A DNA stretch of 64,000 nt from Staphylococcus sp. (GTDB lineage Bacteria; Bacteroidota; Bacteroidia; Bacteroidales; Muribaculaceae). Each line of letters opens with the position of its first letter. Position 1 is the stretch's first letter. The position numbers and the translations under genes were made by a program. The notes beneath the pieces were generated by a model. That model was given only the letters and a program-made list of their open reading frames with translations, ran no database searches and had not been told where the DNA came from. The DNA lies in the NCBI GenBank assembly GCA_023665865.1, contig JAMPDC010000001.1:1720223-1784222 (forward strand), given 5' to 3'. Below are positions 8,028 to 17,494 of this stretch, piece after piece.

Positions 8028-9491
8028 ATGAGCAATATTCTCACCCGACTTTTCCCGCTGCTACTCGGATCTCTTCCGTTTGCATCATCTGCAGTGGAAC
8101 TCCCCGATATCATAAGCGACAATGCCGTGTTGCAGCAAAATTCCGAAGTGAAACTCTGGGGTTGGGCCAAGCCCGGCCTCACGGTGACTGTCGCTCCTTC
8201 ATGGAGCGGGGGTAAGACTTCGTCCGCTGTCGCCGATAAGGAGACAGGCCGTTGGGAGTTGACCGTGGCTACTCCGGCAGCTTCTTTCACGCCTCAGTCG
8301 ATCAGCTTCGACGATGGCGAGACGCCGGCGACGATCGACAATGTGCTCATCGGAGAAGTGTGGTTCTGCTCAGGACAGTCAAACATGGAGATGCCATTGC
8401 GTGGATTCTGGTGTCAGCCAGTCGAAGGCTCGGCGCAGGCCATCGCCTACTCTGGCAAGTATCCCGGCATCCGTGTGGCCACTGTCCCGAAGCGTGCCGC
8501 CTACGAACCTCAGGAGAAAGTCGAGGGCAAATGGATGCTCTCTGAACCGAAAAACGCTCATGAATTTTCGGCGCTCGCCTATTTCTTCGCCCGCTCGCTC
8601 ACCGATATGCTCGACGTCCCTGTCGGGATCATCAGCTGTGCCTACGGAGGGTCGAAGGTTGAAGGCTGGATGCCGAAATGGAAACTAGACGAGTATCCCG
8701 GTTGGGATGTGGCGAAAGAGAAGTCTACGCCCGACTCTGTGCTCCGCGAGTGGGAACGCATCAATGTGATGTATAATGCCATGCTCCATCCTCTCATAGG
8801 CTATACCGTCAAAGGCTTCCTATGGAACCAAGGCGAGTCTAACGTCGGCCGCCATGATGAATACCCGGCCCATCAGCGTGATATGGTCGAGATCTGGCGC
8901 AATGAGTGGGGCAATGGTGAGCTTCCTTTCTACTTCGTGGAGATTCCGGGGTGGAAATATGGCGACGGCGAGCAGACGGCGGCCGCCCTTTTCCGTGAAT
9001 GTCAGCATCGTGCGGCTGAAATCACTCCAAACAGCGGTATCGTCTGCACGACTGACCTCGTCTATCCCTTCGAGCTTGAGGATATCCATGCCCGCAAGAA
9101 GCAGGAGATAGGGGAGAGGCTCGCCTTTATGGCCGCCAACCGCACCTATGGTGTCGAGGGAGTGCCGTCGTCCTATCCTGCCTATAGTTCTGTCGATCTG
9201 CTCGGCGACAAGGCTGTGGTACATTTCAAAAACGCCGATGCCGGTCTCAATCCCAATATGAATATCTCCGGTTTTGAGGTCGCCAGCGACGACAGAGTCT
9301 TCTATCCGGCCACGGCTACCGAGGATTGGAACGAGCGTACCATCACTGTCTCTTCTGATAAGGTCAAAGACATTAAGGCTGTCAGATACTGCTTCAACAA
9401 TTTTGCCATCGGAACGCTCAAAGATATGTATGGCATGCCGCTCATCCCATTCCGTACCGACAGTTGGGATGATGCCACACGCCGGCAGTAA
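8028..9491 (+). CDS. SGNH-type carbohydrate esterase (sialate O-acetylesterase family)
   Basis: A 487-residue secreted protein with an N-terminal signal sequence (to about residue 21), a beta-sandwich region at about 25-105, and the SGNH esterase core. The nucleophile block is CSGQSNMEM near residue 120, the oxyanion Gly/Asn segment includes WNQGESN near 267, and the DLEDIH-like catalytic Asp/His pair is in YPFELEDIHARKKQEIG near 350. Members remove O-acetyl groups from sugars. Plant (gluco)mannans are O-acetylated, so here it most likely deacetylates mannan chains before the GH5 and GH26 enzymes act; sialic acid is unlikely, because no sialic-acid genes are present. No lipobox is visible, so a soluble periplasmic location is likely. 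Confidence 0.85.
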   Translation: MSNILTRLFPLLLGSLPFASSAVELPDIISDNAVLQQNSEVKLWGWAKPGLTVTVAPSWSGGKTSSAVADKETGRWELTVATPAASFTPQSISFDDGETPATIDNVLIGEVWFCSGQSNMEMPLRGFWCQPVEGSAQAIAYSGKYPGIRVATVPKRAAYEPQEKVEGKWMLSEPKNAHEFSALAYFFARSLTDMLDVPVGIISCAYGGSKVEGWMPKWKLDEYPGWDVAKEKSTPDSVLREWERINVMYNAMLHPLIGYTVKGFLWNQGESNVGRHDEYPAHQRDMVEIWRNEWGNGELPFYFVEIPGWKYGDGEQTAAALFRECQHRAAEITPNSGIVCTTDLVYPFELEDIHARKKQEIGERLAFMAANRTYGVEGVPSSYPAYSSVDLLGDKAVVHFKNADAGLNPNMNISGFEVASDDRVFYPATATEDWNERTITVSSDKVKDIKAVRYCFNNFAIGTLKDMYGMPLIPFRTDSWDDATRRQ

Positions 9492-9588
9492 CAGCAATGA
9501 AAATACAATAAGATAACAAATAGGCTCTACAATTTCTAAGCTAAGATTATCTAACAATTATAAATTATTTGCAGATTCATCCAACGCC

Positions 9589-10914
9589 ATGAAAATCCGT
9601 AAACAACTGATGATTCCGACATTGCTCGGAGCCTTTGTCGCGGCCTGTTCGACAGGTGGCGCGTCATCTTCATCACAATCATCTTCATCACAAACCGGTT
9701 TTGTCACTGTCCGCGACGGAGAGTTTAAACTCGGTGATTCCACTTATAGATATATAGGTACAAACTTTTGGTACGGTCCCATCCTTGCCTCCGAAGGTCG
9801 GGGTGGTGACCGCGGGCGGCTTGCGCGTGAGCTCGATTCGCTTCAAGCTCTCGGAGTCACTAACCTTCGTGTGCTTGCGGGAGCCGATGGTGCCGAAGGG
9901 CTCGCCTCACACATCGAACCGACTCTACAGACGGCACCTGGTGTCTATAATGACACTCTCCTCAGCGGACTCGATTATTTCATCGCCGATCTCGAACGCC
10001 GCGACATGAAGGCAGTCATCTACCTGAACAATGCCTGGGAATGGAGCGGAGGCTTCTCGACCTATCTCGAGTGGGCCGGCGCCGGTAAGGCTGTCAACCC
10101 GGCCGATGCCGGCTATCCGGCCTACATGGCCTATGCCGCCGGTTTTGTGCGTAACGATTCCGCACGGGCACTTGCCGCCAGGCATGTGGCTAACATCGTG
10201 GGGCGTGTCAACACTGTCACCGGCAAACCATACGCCGAGTCACCGGCGATCATGTCGTGGCAGCTCGCCAATGAGCCGCGTCCTTTCTCTCAGGAAAGCA
10301 TGCGCCCCTTCGCCGACTGGATCGGTGAGACAGCCCGCCTCATCAAGAGCATCGATCCCAACCATCTTGTCTCGGTCGGCAGTGAAGGTTCATGGGGTTG
10401 TGAGAATTCGATGGATCTCTGGACGGAGATTCACACCATCCCTGAGATTGACTATGCCACCATCCACATCTGGCCCTACAACTGGAGCTGGGTGAAACCT
10501 CAGGCGATAGCCGATAGCGTCGACATCGCCATCGCAAATACCGGCGACTATATCAAGGCCCACCACGAAGCCCTTGCTGCGGCTACTGCAGCGGCCGGTG
10601 TCGCATCCAAGCCTATAGTGCTCGAGGAATTCGGATATCCGCGCGATGCAATGGCGATCACACCGGGCTCTCCCGTCACAGGCCGTGACAGATATTATGA
10701 TTATGTCTTCGGAGAAGTTGCCTCGGGCGGCCGTCTTGCCGGCGTGAATTTCTGGGCCTGGGGCGGATTGGCTCAACCTGCCCATGAGACCTGGCAGCGC
10801 GGCGATGACTACACCGGCGATCCTGCTCAGGAAGCCCAGGGACTCAACTCTGTCTTCGCCTGCGACAGCACTACCATCGACATCATCCGTAAAGGGGTGT
10901 CAAAACTACACTAA
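9589..10914 (+). CDS. GH5 subfamily 7-type beta-1,4-mannanase lipoprotein
   Basis: The 441-residue protein starts with lipobox LLGAFVAAC (Cys20) and a Ser/Gln linker, followed by a GH5 domain of the mannanase type: GTNFWYGP near residue 58, WQLANEPR with acid/base E229, HIWPYNWSW near 293, and VLEEFGYPRD with nucleophile E347. These motifs are those of GH5_7 endo-beta-1,4-mannanases. It should cut internal Man-Man links of mannan or glucomannan. It is the third gene of the GH5-esterase-GH5 group and is followed by a hairpin before the susC promoter. An Asp/Asn-rich carbohydrate-contact loop (VNPADAGYP) is typical of the family. Confidence 0.92.
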   Translation: MKIRKQLMIPTLLGAFVAACSTGGASSSSQSSSSQTGFVTVRDGEFKLGDSTYRYIGTNFWYGPILASEGRGGDRGRLARELDSLQALGVTNLRVLAGADGAEGLASHIEPTLQTAPGVYNDTLLSGLDYFIADLERRDMKAVIYLNNAWEWSGGFSTYLEWAGAGKAVNPADAGYPAYMAYAAGFVRNDSARALAARHVANIVGRVNTVTGKPYAESPAIMSWQLANEPRPFSQESMRPFADWIGETARLIKSIDPNHLVSVGSEGSWGCENSMDLWTEIHTIPEIDYATIHIWPYNWSWVKPQAIADSVDIAIANTGDYIKAHHEALAAATAAAGVASKPIVLEEFGYPRDAMAITPGSPVTGRDRYYDYVFGEVASGGRLAGVNFWAWGGLAQPAHETWQRGDDYTGDPAQEAQGLNSVFACDSTTIDIIRKGVSKLH

Positions 10915-10928
10915 AACCGTTATTTCCA

Positions 10929-10968
10929 CCCCTTTGACACTTCTTTGCTTAAAAAGTGTTATTAGGGG
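10929..10968 (+). terminator. Hairpin between the mannanase and susC
   Basis: Outer arms CCCCT/AGGGG (10929-10933, 10964-10968) and inner arms ACACTT/AAGTGT (10937-10942, 10954-10959) can form an interrupted stem 15 bp after the mannanase stop. There is no U-run, so it is only a weak terminator candidate; its right arm overlaps a putative regulator half-site. Confidence 0.4.
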
Positions 10969-11011
10969 ATAAAATAGTGTAACTGCCAGTGGATGGTTTG
11001 CACTACTTTTG
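10953..11011 (+). promoter_or_regulatory. susC promoter with two direct half-sites 21 bp apart
   Basis: A -7 box TACTTTTG lies at 11004-11011, 105 bp before the susC start; there is no TTTG at the proper -33 distance, as expected for an activator-dependent promoter. AAAGTGTT (10953-10960) and AATAGTGT (10973-10980) share AGTGT exactly 21 bp apart, two helical turns, the spacing at which AraC-family activators bind direct half-sites. The nearer site overlaps the -33 region. Confidence 0.5.
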
Positions 11012-11116
11012 CTATGTCATAATTTGCTTGTTTTTAACCAATCATTACAATAAGCAGACCTTAACACATCACATTCAAATGAAAAAATAATTAATCTTTT
11101 ACCTTAAAATTGCAAT

Positions 11117-14100
11117 ATGAAAAGTAGAATTTTGGACTTTCGGGGTCTGTTGACGGCGTTGCTGTTATGCTTCATGCTTCCAGCTGCCGCACAGGTCTCT
11201 GTGAAAGGTATAGTGCAGGATAAGTCGGGCGAACCGCTTATCGGCGCTACAGTGCAAGAGAAGGGCAATACAGCCAACGGTGTAGCCACAGGCATCGACG
11301 GTGATTTCACGATCAAAGTGAAATCTGCAAAGGCCACTCTCGTCGTGACTTATGTTGGAATGAAGGCTCAGGAGGTGGCGCTCAACGGCCGCACTGACCT
11401 CACCATCACCCTTGAAGAAAACTCCGAACTCCTCGACGAAGTCGTGGTGGTCGGCTATGGTACTATGAAAAAGAGTGACCTTTCAGGTGCCTCGTCATCA
11501 CTCAACGAGGATGCGATGCGCGGCTCGGTCATCACCAACCTTGACCAATCGCTCCAGGGACGTGCGACAGGTGTGCAGGCAGTCTCCACCTCAGGTGCTC
11601 CCGGTTCATCATCTTCAATCCGTGTCCGCGGTCAGGCTACAATCAATGCCAACGCCGAACCTCTTTATGTGATTGACGGTGTCATCGTCCAGGGTGGCGG
11701 TAACTCAGGCTCCGATTTCGGTCTTGGCGACGCTCTCGGTAACGGTAAAGTCTCTACTGTGTCTCCTCTCTCGACCATCAATCCCTCCGACATCGTCTCG
11801 ATGGAGATCCTCAAAGACGCCTCGGCCACCGCTATCTATGGTGCGCAAGGCTCAAACGGTGTCGTGCTCATCACAACAAAACGTGGTAAGGCCGGCGAAG
11901 CCAAATTCACCTACGACGGCATGGTCGCATGGAATCACCAGAGCGAACGTCTCGACCTGATGAATCTCCGCGAATATGCTGAGCTCTACAATGATTTCGT
12001 GTCGCAGGGCTATGCCAAGTCCAACGACTACTACAGCGATCCCTCCATTCTCGGCAAGGGTACCAACTGGCAGGATGCAATGTTCCGCACCGCCTTCCAG
12101 AATCAGCACCAGATCTCAGCCCAGGGTGGTACTGAGAAGGTGTCATACTACGTATCCGGTTCCTACATGAATCAGGAAGGTACCGTCATCGGTTCTGACT
12201 TCGAGCGCTTCTCTTTCCGCGCCAACCTCGACGCGCAGCTCAAGTCTTGGTTGAAATTCGGCATGTCGTCAACTTACGCCGACACCCGTGAAAATCTCAA
12301 GCTCGCCGATGGTAGCCAGGGTATCATCTACTACTCACTTACCACACTCCCCGACATTCCTATCTATGATGTCGACGGCAACTATTCATCGATCGTCCGC
12401 GAAGGCTACACCAATCCTAACCCCATCGCGCTTGCGATGCTCGACAAGATCGAACTCCACCGTAAGAAACTCTCCGGCAACTTCTTCTTCGACGTCACTC
12501 CTCTCGAAAACCTCACTTGGCATGCTGAGTTTGGCTACGACGTCAGCAATTCGAAAGCCGACCGCTTCAAACCCACCGTTGACCTCGGCACATGGGTGCG
12601 CAGCAGCAACGAAAGCGCCATCAACAAGAACGACTCATGGTTCTGGCAGTTGAAAAACTATGTCACCTACAATGGCGAATGGAACAAACTCAGTTACACC
12701 GCCATGGTTGGTCAGGAATGTTGGGAATCATCCTGGAACAACACCGGCATCTTCGCATCTGGTCTTCCCTCAAACGAGGTCCACAACCCTGCTCTCGGTA
12801 ACAAGTCTTCATATAATATCAGCGAATCCTTTGGCAGCTCGGCTATGGCTTCGTTCTTCACCCGTGAAACGCTCAACTGGGACGGCCGCTACCTCCTCAC
12901 CTATACTTACCGCTACGACGGTTCGTCAAACTTCGGTCCCGACAACCGCTGGGCCGGTTTCCACTCTGTGGCAGGTGCATGGCGCTTCTCAAATGAGAAA
13001 TTTTTCGCCGGTATCACCGACTGGTTCAACAATGGTAAACTCCGTCTCGGCTGGGGTCAGACAGGTAACGCCAACATCGGCGGATATGCCTGGGGTACTG
13101 CGATGTCGCGCATGCCTTCAGCCCTCGGACTTGGCTATCGTCCCGCCAACATCCCCAACACCGCTATCAAATGGGAGACTCAGGAGCAGTGGAACTTAGG
13201 TCTCGATCTCAACTTCCTCAACAACCGACTCAACCTCGTTGTCGATGCCTATATCAAGACTTCAAAAGATATGCTCATGTCTCTCCAGCTGCCCTCCTAT
13301 ATGGGTACTCTCGGCAACGGATCCTCAGCTCTCGCAGCCCCCAAGGGCAACTTTGGCGAGATCGAGAACAAGGGTCTTGAAATCGAACTCACAGGCCGTC
13401 CCTTCGTAGGCGACTTCGAGTGGGAATCAAGCATCCAGTTCTCCTTCAACCGTAACAAACTCAAAGCGCTCTCCGGAACCTCCAACGCACAGCTCGTCGG
13501 CTACGGCCAGTGGAGCGACGTCGTTTCCGTCTCTGAGATCGGCCAGCCTCTCTACAACTTCTACGGCTACAAAGTCGACGGTGTCTACCGCGATTACGAA
13601 GACCTCGTCAACTCTCCCCACGACACCGCTGTCTATCCTTCTGATGGCAATTTCAACAAGAGCAACACTGTCTGGGTCGGCGACCTCAAGTATAAGGACG
13701 TGAGCGGCCCCGACGGCAAGCCCGACGGCGTCATCGATGAGCATGACCGCACAGTCATCGGTAACCCGATGCCCGACTTCACTTTCGGTTGGACCAACAC
13801 CTTCCGCTACAAGAATTTCGACCTCTCGATCTTCCTCAACGGATCCTATGGCAATGACGTGATGAACTATCTCGCCATCAACCTCACAAACATGAAGTCA
13901 ACATGGACCAACCAGCTCAAAAGCGTCGGCGATCGTGCCCAGATCGTGCCCATCGACCCAAATAAGGTTTATCCCGTAGGCCAGAATTGGTATGACGACA
14001 TCGAGAATGTCCGCGTCTCAAACTGGAAGACCAAGACTCCCGCAGCGCGTCTCAACGACCCGGCTGACAACGACCGCATCTCAGACCGCTACATCGAGGA

Positions 14101-14353
14101 TGGTTCTTATATCCGTCTGAAAAACATCACTTTCGGCTACACCTTCCCCCGCAAGATGCTCAAGCGCCTCCGCATCGAGAATCTCCGTCTCTATTGCAAC
14201 CTCCAGAATCTCCACACCTGGACCAAGTATTCAGGCTATGATCCCGAAGTCGGCGCTTCGACCCAGGATTCGTCAGGTCTCGTCTACGGCCTTGACGGTG
14301 GTCGCTATCCCTCGCCCACAACTTACTCCTTCGGATTAAATCTCTCTTTCTAA
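11117..14353 (+). CDS. SusC/RagA-family TonB-dependent outer-membrane glycan importer
   Basis: A 1078-residue SusC homologue. After a signal peptide (cleaved near LPAAAQ, residue 26) comes a CarboxypepD_reg-like domain (VSVKGIVQDKSGEPLIGATV, about 27-105), a TonB box/plug start (LLDEVVVVGYGTMKKSDLSGA near 110), the SusC signature region (VRGQATINANAEPLYVIDGV near 170) and a C-terminal beta-barrel that ends in the aromatic YSFGLNLSF. It forms the pedal-bin complex with the SusD protein encoded 21 bp downstream and imports oligosaccharides using TonB energy. Given its neighbours the substrate is likely manno- or glucomanno-oligosaccharides. It opens the susC-susD-SGBP-SGBP-GH26 operon. Confidence 0.96.
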   Translation: MKSRILDFRGLLTALLLCFMLPAAAQVSVKGIVQDKSGEPLIGATVQEKGNTANGVATGIDGDFTIKVKSAKATLVVTYVGMKAQEVALNGRTDLTITLEENSELLDEVVVVGYGTMKKSDLSGASSSLNEDAMRGSVITNLDQSLQGRATGVQAVSTSGAPGSSSSIRVRGQATINANAEPLYVIDGVIVQGGGNSGSDFGLGDALGNGKVSTVSPLSTINPSDIVSMEILKDASATAIYGAQGSNGVVLITTKRGKAGEAKFTYDGMVAWNHQSERLDLMNLREYAELYNDFVSQGYAKSNDYYSDPSILGKGTNWQDAMFRTAFQNQHQISAQGGTEKVSYYVSGSYMNQEGTVIGSDFERFSFRANLDAQLKSWLKFGMSSTYADTRENLKLADGSQGIIYYSLTTLPDIPIYDVDGNYSSIVREGYTNPNPIALAMLDKIELHRKKLSGNFFFDVTPLENLTWHAEFGYDVSNSKADRFKPTVDLGTWVRSSNESAINKNDSWFWQLKNYVTYNGEWNKLSYTAMVGQECWESSWNNTGIFASGLPSNEVHNPALGNKSSYNISESFGSSAMASFFTRETLNWDGRYLLTYTYRYDGSSNFGPDNRWAGFHSVAGAWRFSNEKFFAGITDWFNNGKLRLGWGQTGNANIGGYAWGTAMSRMPSALGLGYRPANIPNTAIKWETQEQWNLGLDLNFLNNRLNLVVDAYIKTSKDMLMSLQLPSYMGTLGNGSSALAAPKGNFGEIENKGLEIELTGRPFVGDFEWESSIQFSFNRNKLKALSGTSNAQLVGYGQWSDVVSVSEIGQPLYNFYGYKVDGVYRDYEDLVNSPHDTAVYPSDGNFNKSNTVWVGDLKYKDVSGPDGKPDGVIDEHDRTVIGNPMPDFTFGWTNTFRYKNFDLSIFLNGSYGNDVMNYLAINLTNMKSTWTNQLKSVGDRAQIVPIDPNKVYPVGQNWYDDIENVRVSNWKTKTPAARLNDPADNDRISDRYIEDGSYIRLKNITFGYTFPRKMLKRLRIENLRLYCNLQNLHTWTKYSGYDPEVGASTQDSSGLVYGLDGGRYPSPTTYSFGLNLSF

Positions 14354-14374
14354 TCCTAAAACTGTGAAACAATC

Positions 14375-16132
14375 ATGAAATTTATCAACACATTCAAATA
14401 TACCGCTGTCATCGCCGCTCTCGGTCTCGGTCTCACCTCATGTGACGACTTCCTCGATCGCCCGGCTGAAGACAACTACAATGCAGGTAACTTCTATCAG
14501 AACGACGAGCAGTGCTACCAAGGTGTCAACTACCTCTACAACTCACCCTGGTATGACTTCCAGCGTGGTTTCATCAAAGTCGGCGAGGTGCTCTCCGGCA
14601 ACATGTACATGGGTAGCTCCCCCTATCTCACTTTCACAATCAACGGTACCGACGAAGACCTCGTCAACATGTCCTCGTCTCTGTGGGCTGTCATCGGCCA
14701 TGCCAACACTGTCTATAAATACATCGTTGAATCCTCCGGCCCCTCACAGACAGCTAAAAACGCTACCGAAGGCGAGTGTCTGACCTGGAAGGCTATGGCC
14801 TATTTCTATCTCGTCCGCACGTTTGGAGATGTGCCCATCGTCCATGACAACTCTGCCGACATTGCCAACGGTTCCTACAGCACCAAGTTCAAAGTGCAGC
14901 GTGCCGATGTCTACGAATACATCATCATGACCCTCGAAAAAGCCCTGGAACTCCTTCCGAAGAGCGCTGCAAAGGGACGTCTCGACTACTACTGTGCCGA
15001 AGCTCTCCTTGCAAAGGTCTATCTGACCCGTTCGGGTCTCGGACAGCAGGGCACACGCAACCAGTCTGACCTCGACATGGCTGCCAAGCTCGCAAAGGAT
15101 GTCATTGACAATTCCGGACGTCATCTTCTCCCTGTCTACTCAGATGTGTTCCGTCTTCAGAACAACGACAGCGAAGAGTCGCTCATCGCATGGCGCTGGA
15201 GTGCCGGCCGCGATCCCTGGACTCAGCAAAACACTCTCCAGAGCGACCTTGCTCCCGTCGGTTTCGACGAATTCGGTGACTGCTGGGGTGGCTACGGCGG
15301 TCCCTCAGTCGACCTTCAGGACGCATTTGGTATCGATGTCATCAACACTAACCCCGACAACCGCATCGACACCGACACCCGCCGCAAGGCTGTCATGATG
15401 CTCCCCGGTGACCACTACGAATACTTCTGGACAAACAAGGGTGGTTTCAACCCCCTCCGCTTCTGCTACGACACCGAAGACTACGGCAAAGGTGGTCCCG
15501 GCGAATGGCAGTCACCCACAGGTGCCTACAATGTGAAGCATCTCTACGGTAACAATGCCGACCATGAGGCTGCCACAGGTGTTTCGGCCGGCAACATGTA
15601 CAACCAGCTCGCCACACATATCCTCCGCCTCAGCGACGTCTATCTTATCTATGCCGAGGCCATCATCGGTAACTCTGCCTCTACTTCCAACGCCGAAGCT
15701 CTCGCAGCATTCAATGCGGTGCGCGGACGTGCGATCCCCGGCACCACACCTCTGACTTCGATCACATTTGACGATGTGTGGAAAGAGCGCCGCCTCGAAT
15801 TGGCAGGCGAAGGTGACCGCTGGTATGACTATGTGCGCCTCGCTTACTACGATACCCAGCGTGCCATCAACGAGCTCGTCGGTCAGCGTCGCAACTCCTA
15901 CTGGAATCTCAACGATCTCTTCAAATACTACTACGAGACCGGCGTTTGGGACATCTCTAAGGCCGCCCAGACAAGTGGTGGCGGTGAGGCCGGCTACGAT
16001 GAGACCACAAAGGCTCCCAACGTGACTGCCAGCAGCTTCACTCTCCCGTTCCCGACAACCGACATCTCCCTCAACAAGAACCTTCTCGCTGATCCCATCC
16101 ACGAGAATGTCCGCGAACTCTATGCCTACTAA
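14375..16132 (+). CDS. SusD/RagB-family outer-membrane glycan-binding lipoprotein
   Basis: The 585-residue protein begins with a signal peptide and lipobox GLTSC (Cys23), then DDFLDRPAEDNY, the classic SusD start. Helical TPR-like segments follow (LTWKAMAYFYLVRTFGDVPIV near residue 130; YYCAEALLAKVYLTRSG near 207) and the C-terminal RLSDVYLIYAEAI and WKERRLELAGEGDRWYDYVRL motifs of the RagB/SusD family. It is the lid of the SusC transporter and binds glycan at the surface. It lies 21 bp behind susC and 25 bp ahead of the first surface glycan-binding protein, so one transcript is very likely. Confidence 0.96.
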   Translation: MKFINTFKYTAVIAALGLGLTSCDDFLDRPAEDNYNAGNFYQNDEQCYQGVNYLYNSPWYDFQRGFIKVGEVLSGNMYMGSSPYLTFTINGTDEDLVNMSSSLWAVIGHANTVYKYIVESSGPSQTAKNATEGECLTWKAMAYFYLVRTFGDVPIVHDNSADIANGSYSTKFKVQRADVYEYIIMTLEKALELLPKSAAKGRLDYYCAEALLAKVYLTRSGLGQQGTRNQSDLDMAAKLAKDVIDNSGRHLLPVYSDVFRLQNNDSEESLIAWRWSAGRDPWTQQNTLQSDLAPVGFDEFGDCWGGYGGPSVDLQDAFGIDVINTNPDNRIDTDTRRKAVMMLPGDHYEYFWTNKGGFNPLRFCYDTEDYGKGGPGEWQSPTGAYNVKHLYGNNADHEAATGVSAGNMYNQLATHILRLSDVYLIYAEAIIGNSASTSNAEALAAFNAVRGRAIPGTTPLTSITFDDVWKERRLELAGEGDRWYDYVRLAYYDTQRAINELVGQRRNSYWNLNDLFKYYYETGVWDISKAAQTSGGGEAGYDETTKAPNVTASSFTLPFPTTDISLNKNLLADPIHENVRELYAY

Positions 16133-16157
16133 CCCCTCTTAAACCGTAAGCGTAAAA

Positions 16158-17474
16158 ATGAAAAATATATTCAACAATAAATGGTTTCTCGGCATGGCGG
16201 CTCTTGTGCTTGGAGTGACTGCTGTCTCTTGCGAGGACCAGCCCGACAAGTTCGAGCTTACTTCCGGCAAACCGGTGCTCAAATATGTGCGTCCGGCCGG
16301 AGCTGCCGCTTCCGACTCTCTTCTGACAGGTGCCTATCTTGACAATCTCGTTTGTCTCGTCGGCGATAACCTCACTTCTATCCATGAGCTCTACTTCAAC
16401 GACCAGAAGGCCGTCCTGAACACAAGCTACATCACCGACCACACTCTCCTTGTCGGAGTCCCCGGCGGTATTCCCGAGGTTGTCACCAACAAGATCTACA
16501 TGGTGACTAAAGACGGCGAGACTGTTGACTATGACTTCAATGTCCTCGTGCCTGGTCCCTCTGTGCGCTCAATGTCCTGCGAATATGCTCCTGCCGGAAG
16601 CGAGGCCACGATCTATGGTGACTACTTCATCGACGACCCCAACGTTCCCCTCCGCATCACTCTTGCCGGCAACGTCGAGGTTCCTGCTGAAAATATCACC
16701 TCGATCACCAAGACAGCCATCAAGTTCATCATGCCAGAGAATGCGCCCGCCGGTTATATGAATGTCATCTCAATCTACGGTAGCGGACGCTCTGCCTATC
16801 AGTACCGCGACTCGCGCAACATCCTCTTTGACTGGGATGGCTCGCACGGCGGTCTCGCCACCGGCCACGGTTGGCGCAACGGTGTCATCCACGAACCCGG
16901 TACCGACGCAGGTATCGAAGCCATCGACGGCAATTATCTCTATTTCGGTGGAGCCGACATGCTCGGTGACATAGGTGGCACATGGGCGGAAGACCAATTC
17001 TGTATGAACTACTGGCCCGAGCCCTCTGCCGGCTTCCCCTGCCTGCAGGACATGCCCGACTTCTCGAAACTTCTCGCCGACTACACTCCGGAGGAACTTC
17101 AGATCAAATTCGAGTGTCTCGTGCCCTCGGCTTCTCCCTGGTCGTCATCCGCCTTGCAGATCATGTTCACACCCTCCTCGCTCGTCGACTATTCGAATGC
17201 AAGCAATAGCTATTACAGTGAACCGACACTCGCCCGCGGTCTTTGGAATCCCTGGCAGTCCACAGGCTCCTTTGACACAGCCGACAAGTGGCAGACTGTG
17301 ACCCTTCCGCTGAGCACTTTCACCTTCAACCATGAGGGCGGCGCAGCTTCAGGTAAGCTCAACGCATCTAATTTCGACGGTCTGACTCTCTTCATCTGGC
17401 ACGGTGGCATCGCAGGTACCGACTGCTCGCCGGTCGTCTGCATCGACAATATCCGTGTAGTTCCCATTGAATAA
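16158..17474 (+). CDS. Surface glycan-binding lipoprotein with TIG/Ig-like domains (SGBP-B-like)
   Basis: A 438-residue lipoprotein (lipobox VTAVSC, Cys25). Two Ig/TIG-like domains (about 38-130 and 131-215: KPVLKYVRPAG, LVCLVGDNLTSIHELYFND, APAGSEATIYGDYFID) precede a C-terminal domain of about 220 residues rich in Trp (WDGSHGGLATGHGW, GGTWAEDQFCMNYWPE, LFIWHGGIAGTDCSPVVCIDNIRV), which resembles the glycan-binding C-terminal domain of SusE/F-position SGBP-B proteins. It presumably extends from the outer membrane and captures polysaccharide for the GH26 enzyme and SusCD. It is tightly linked to susD (25 bp) and to the next SGBP (20 bp). The ligand is inferred from context. Confidence 0.85.
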   Translation: MKNIFNNKWFLGMAALVLGVTAVSCEDQPDKFELTSGKPVLKYVRPAGAAASDSLLTGAYLDNLVCLVGDNLTSIHELYFNDQKAVLNTSYITDHTLLVGVPGGIPEVVTNKIYMVTKDGETVDYDFNVLVPGPSVRSMSCEYAPAGSEATIYGDYFIDDPNVPLRITLAGNVEVPAENITSITKTAIKFIMPENAPAGYMNVISIYGSGRSAYQYRDSRNILFDWDGSHGGLATGHGWRNGVIHEPGTDAGIEAIDGNYLYFGGADMLGDIGGTWAEDQFCMNYWPEPSAGFPCLQDMPDFSKLLADYTPEELQIKFECLVPSASPWSSSALQIMFTPSSLVDYSNASNSYYSEPTLARGLWNPWQSTGSFDTADKWQTVTLPLSTFTFNHEGGAASGKLNASNFDGLTLFIWHGGIAGTDCSPVVCIDNIRVVPIE

Positions 17475-17494
17475 CCTCTTCTAAGAACACAATC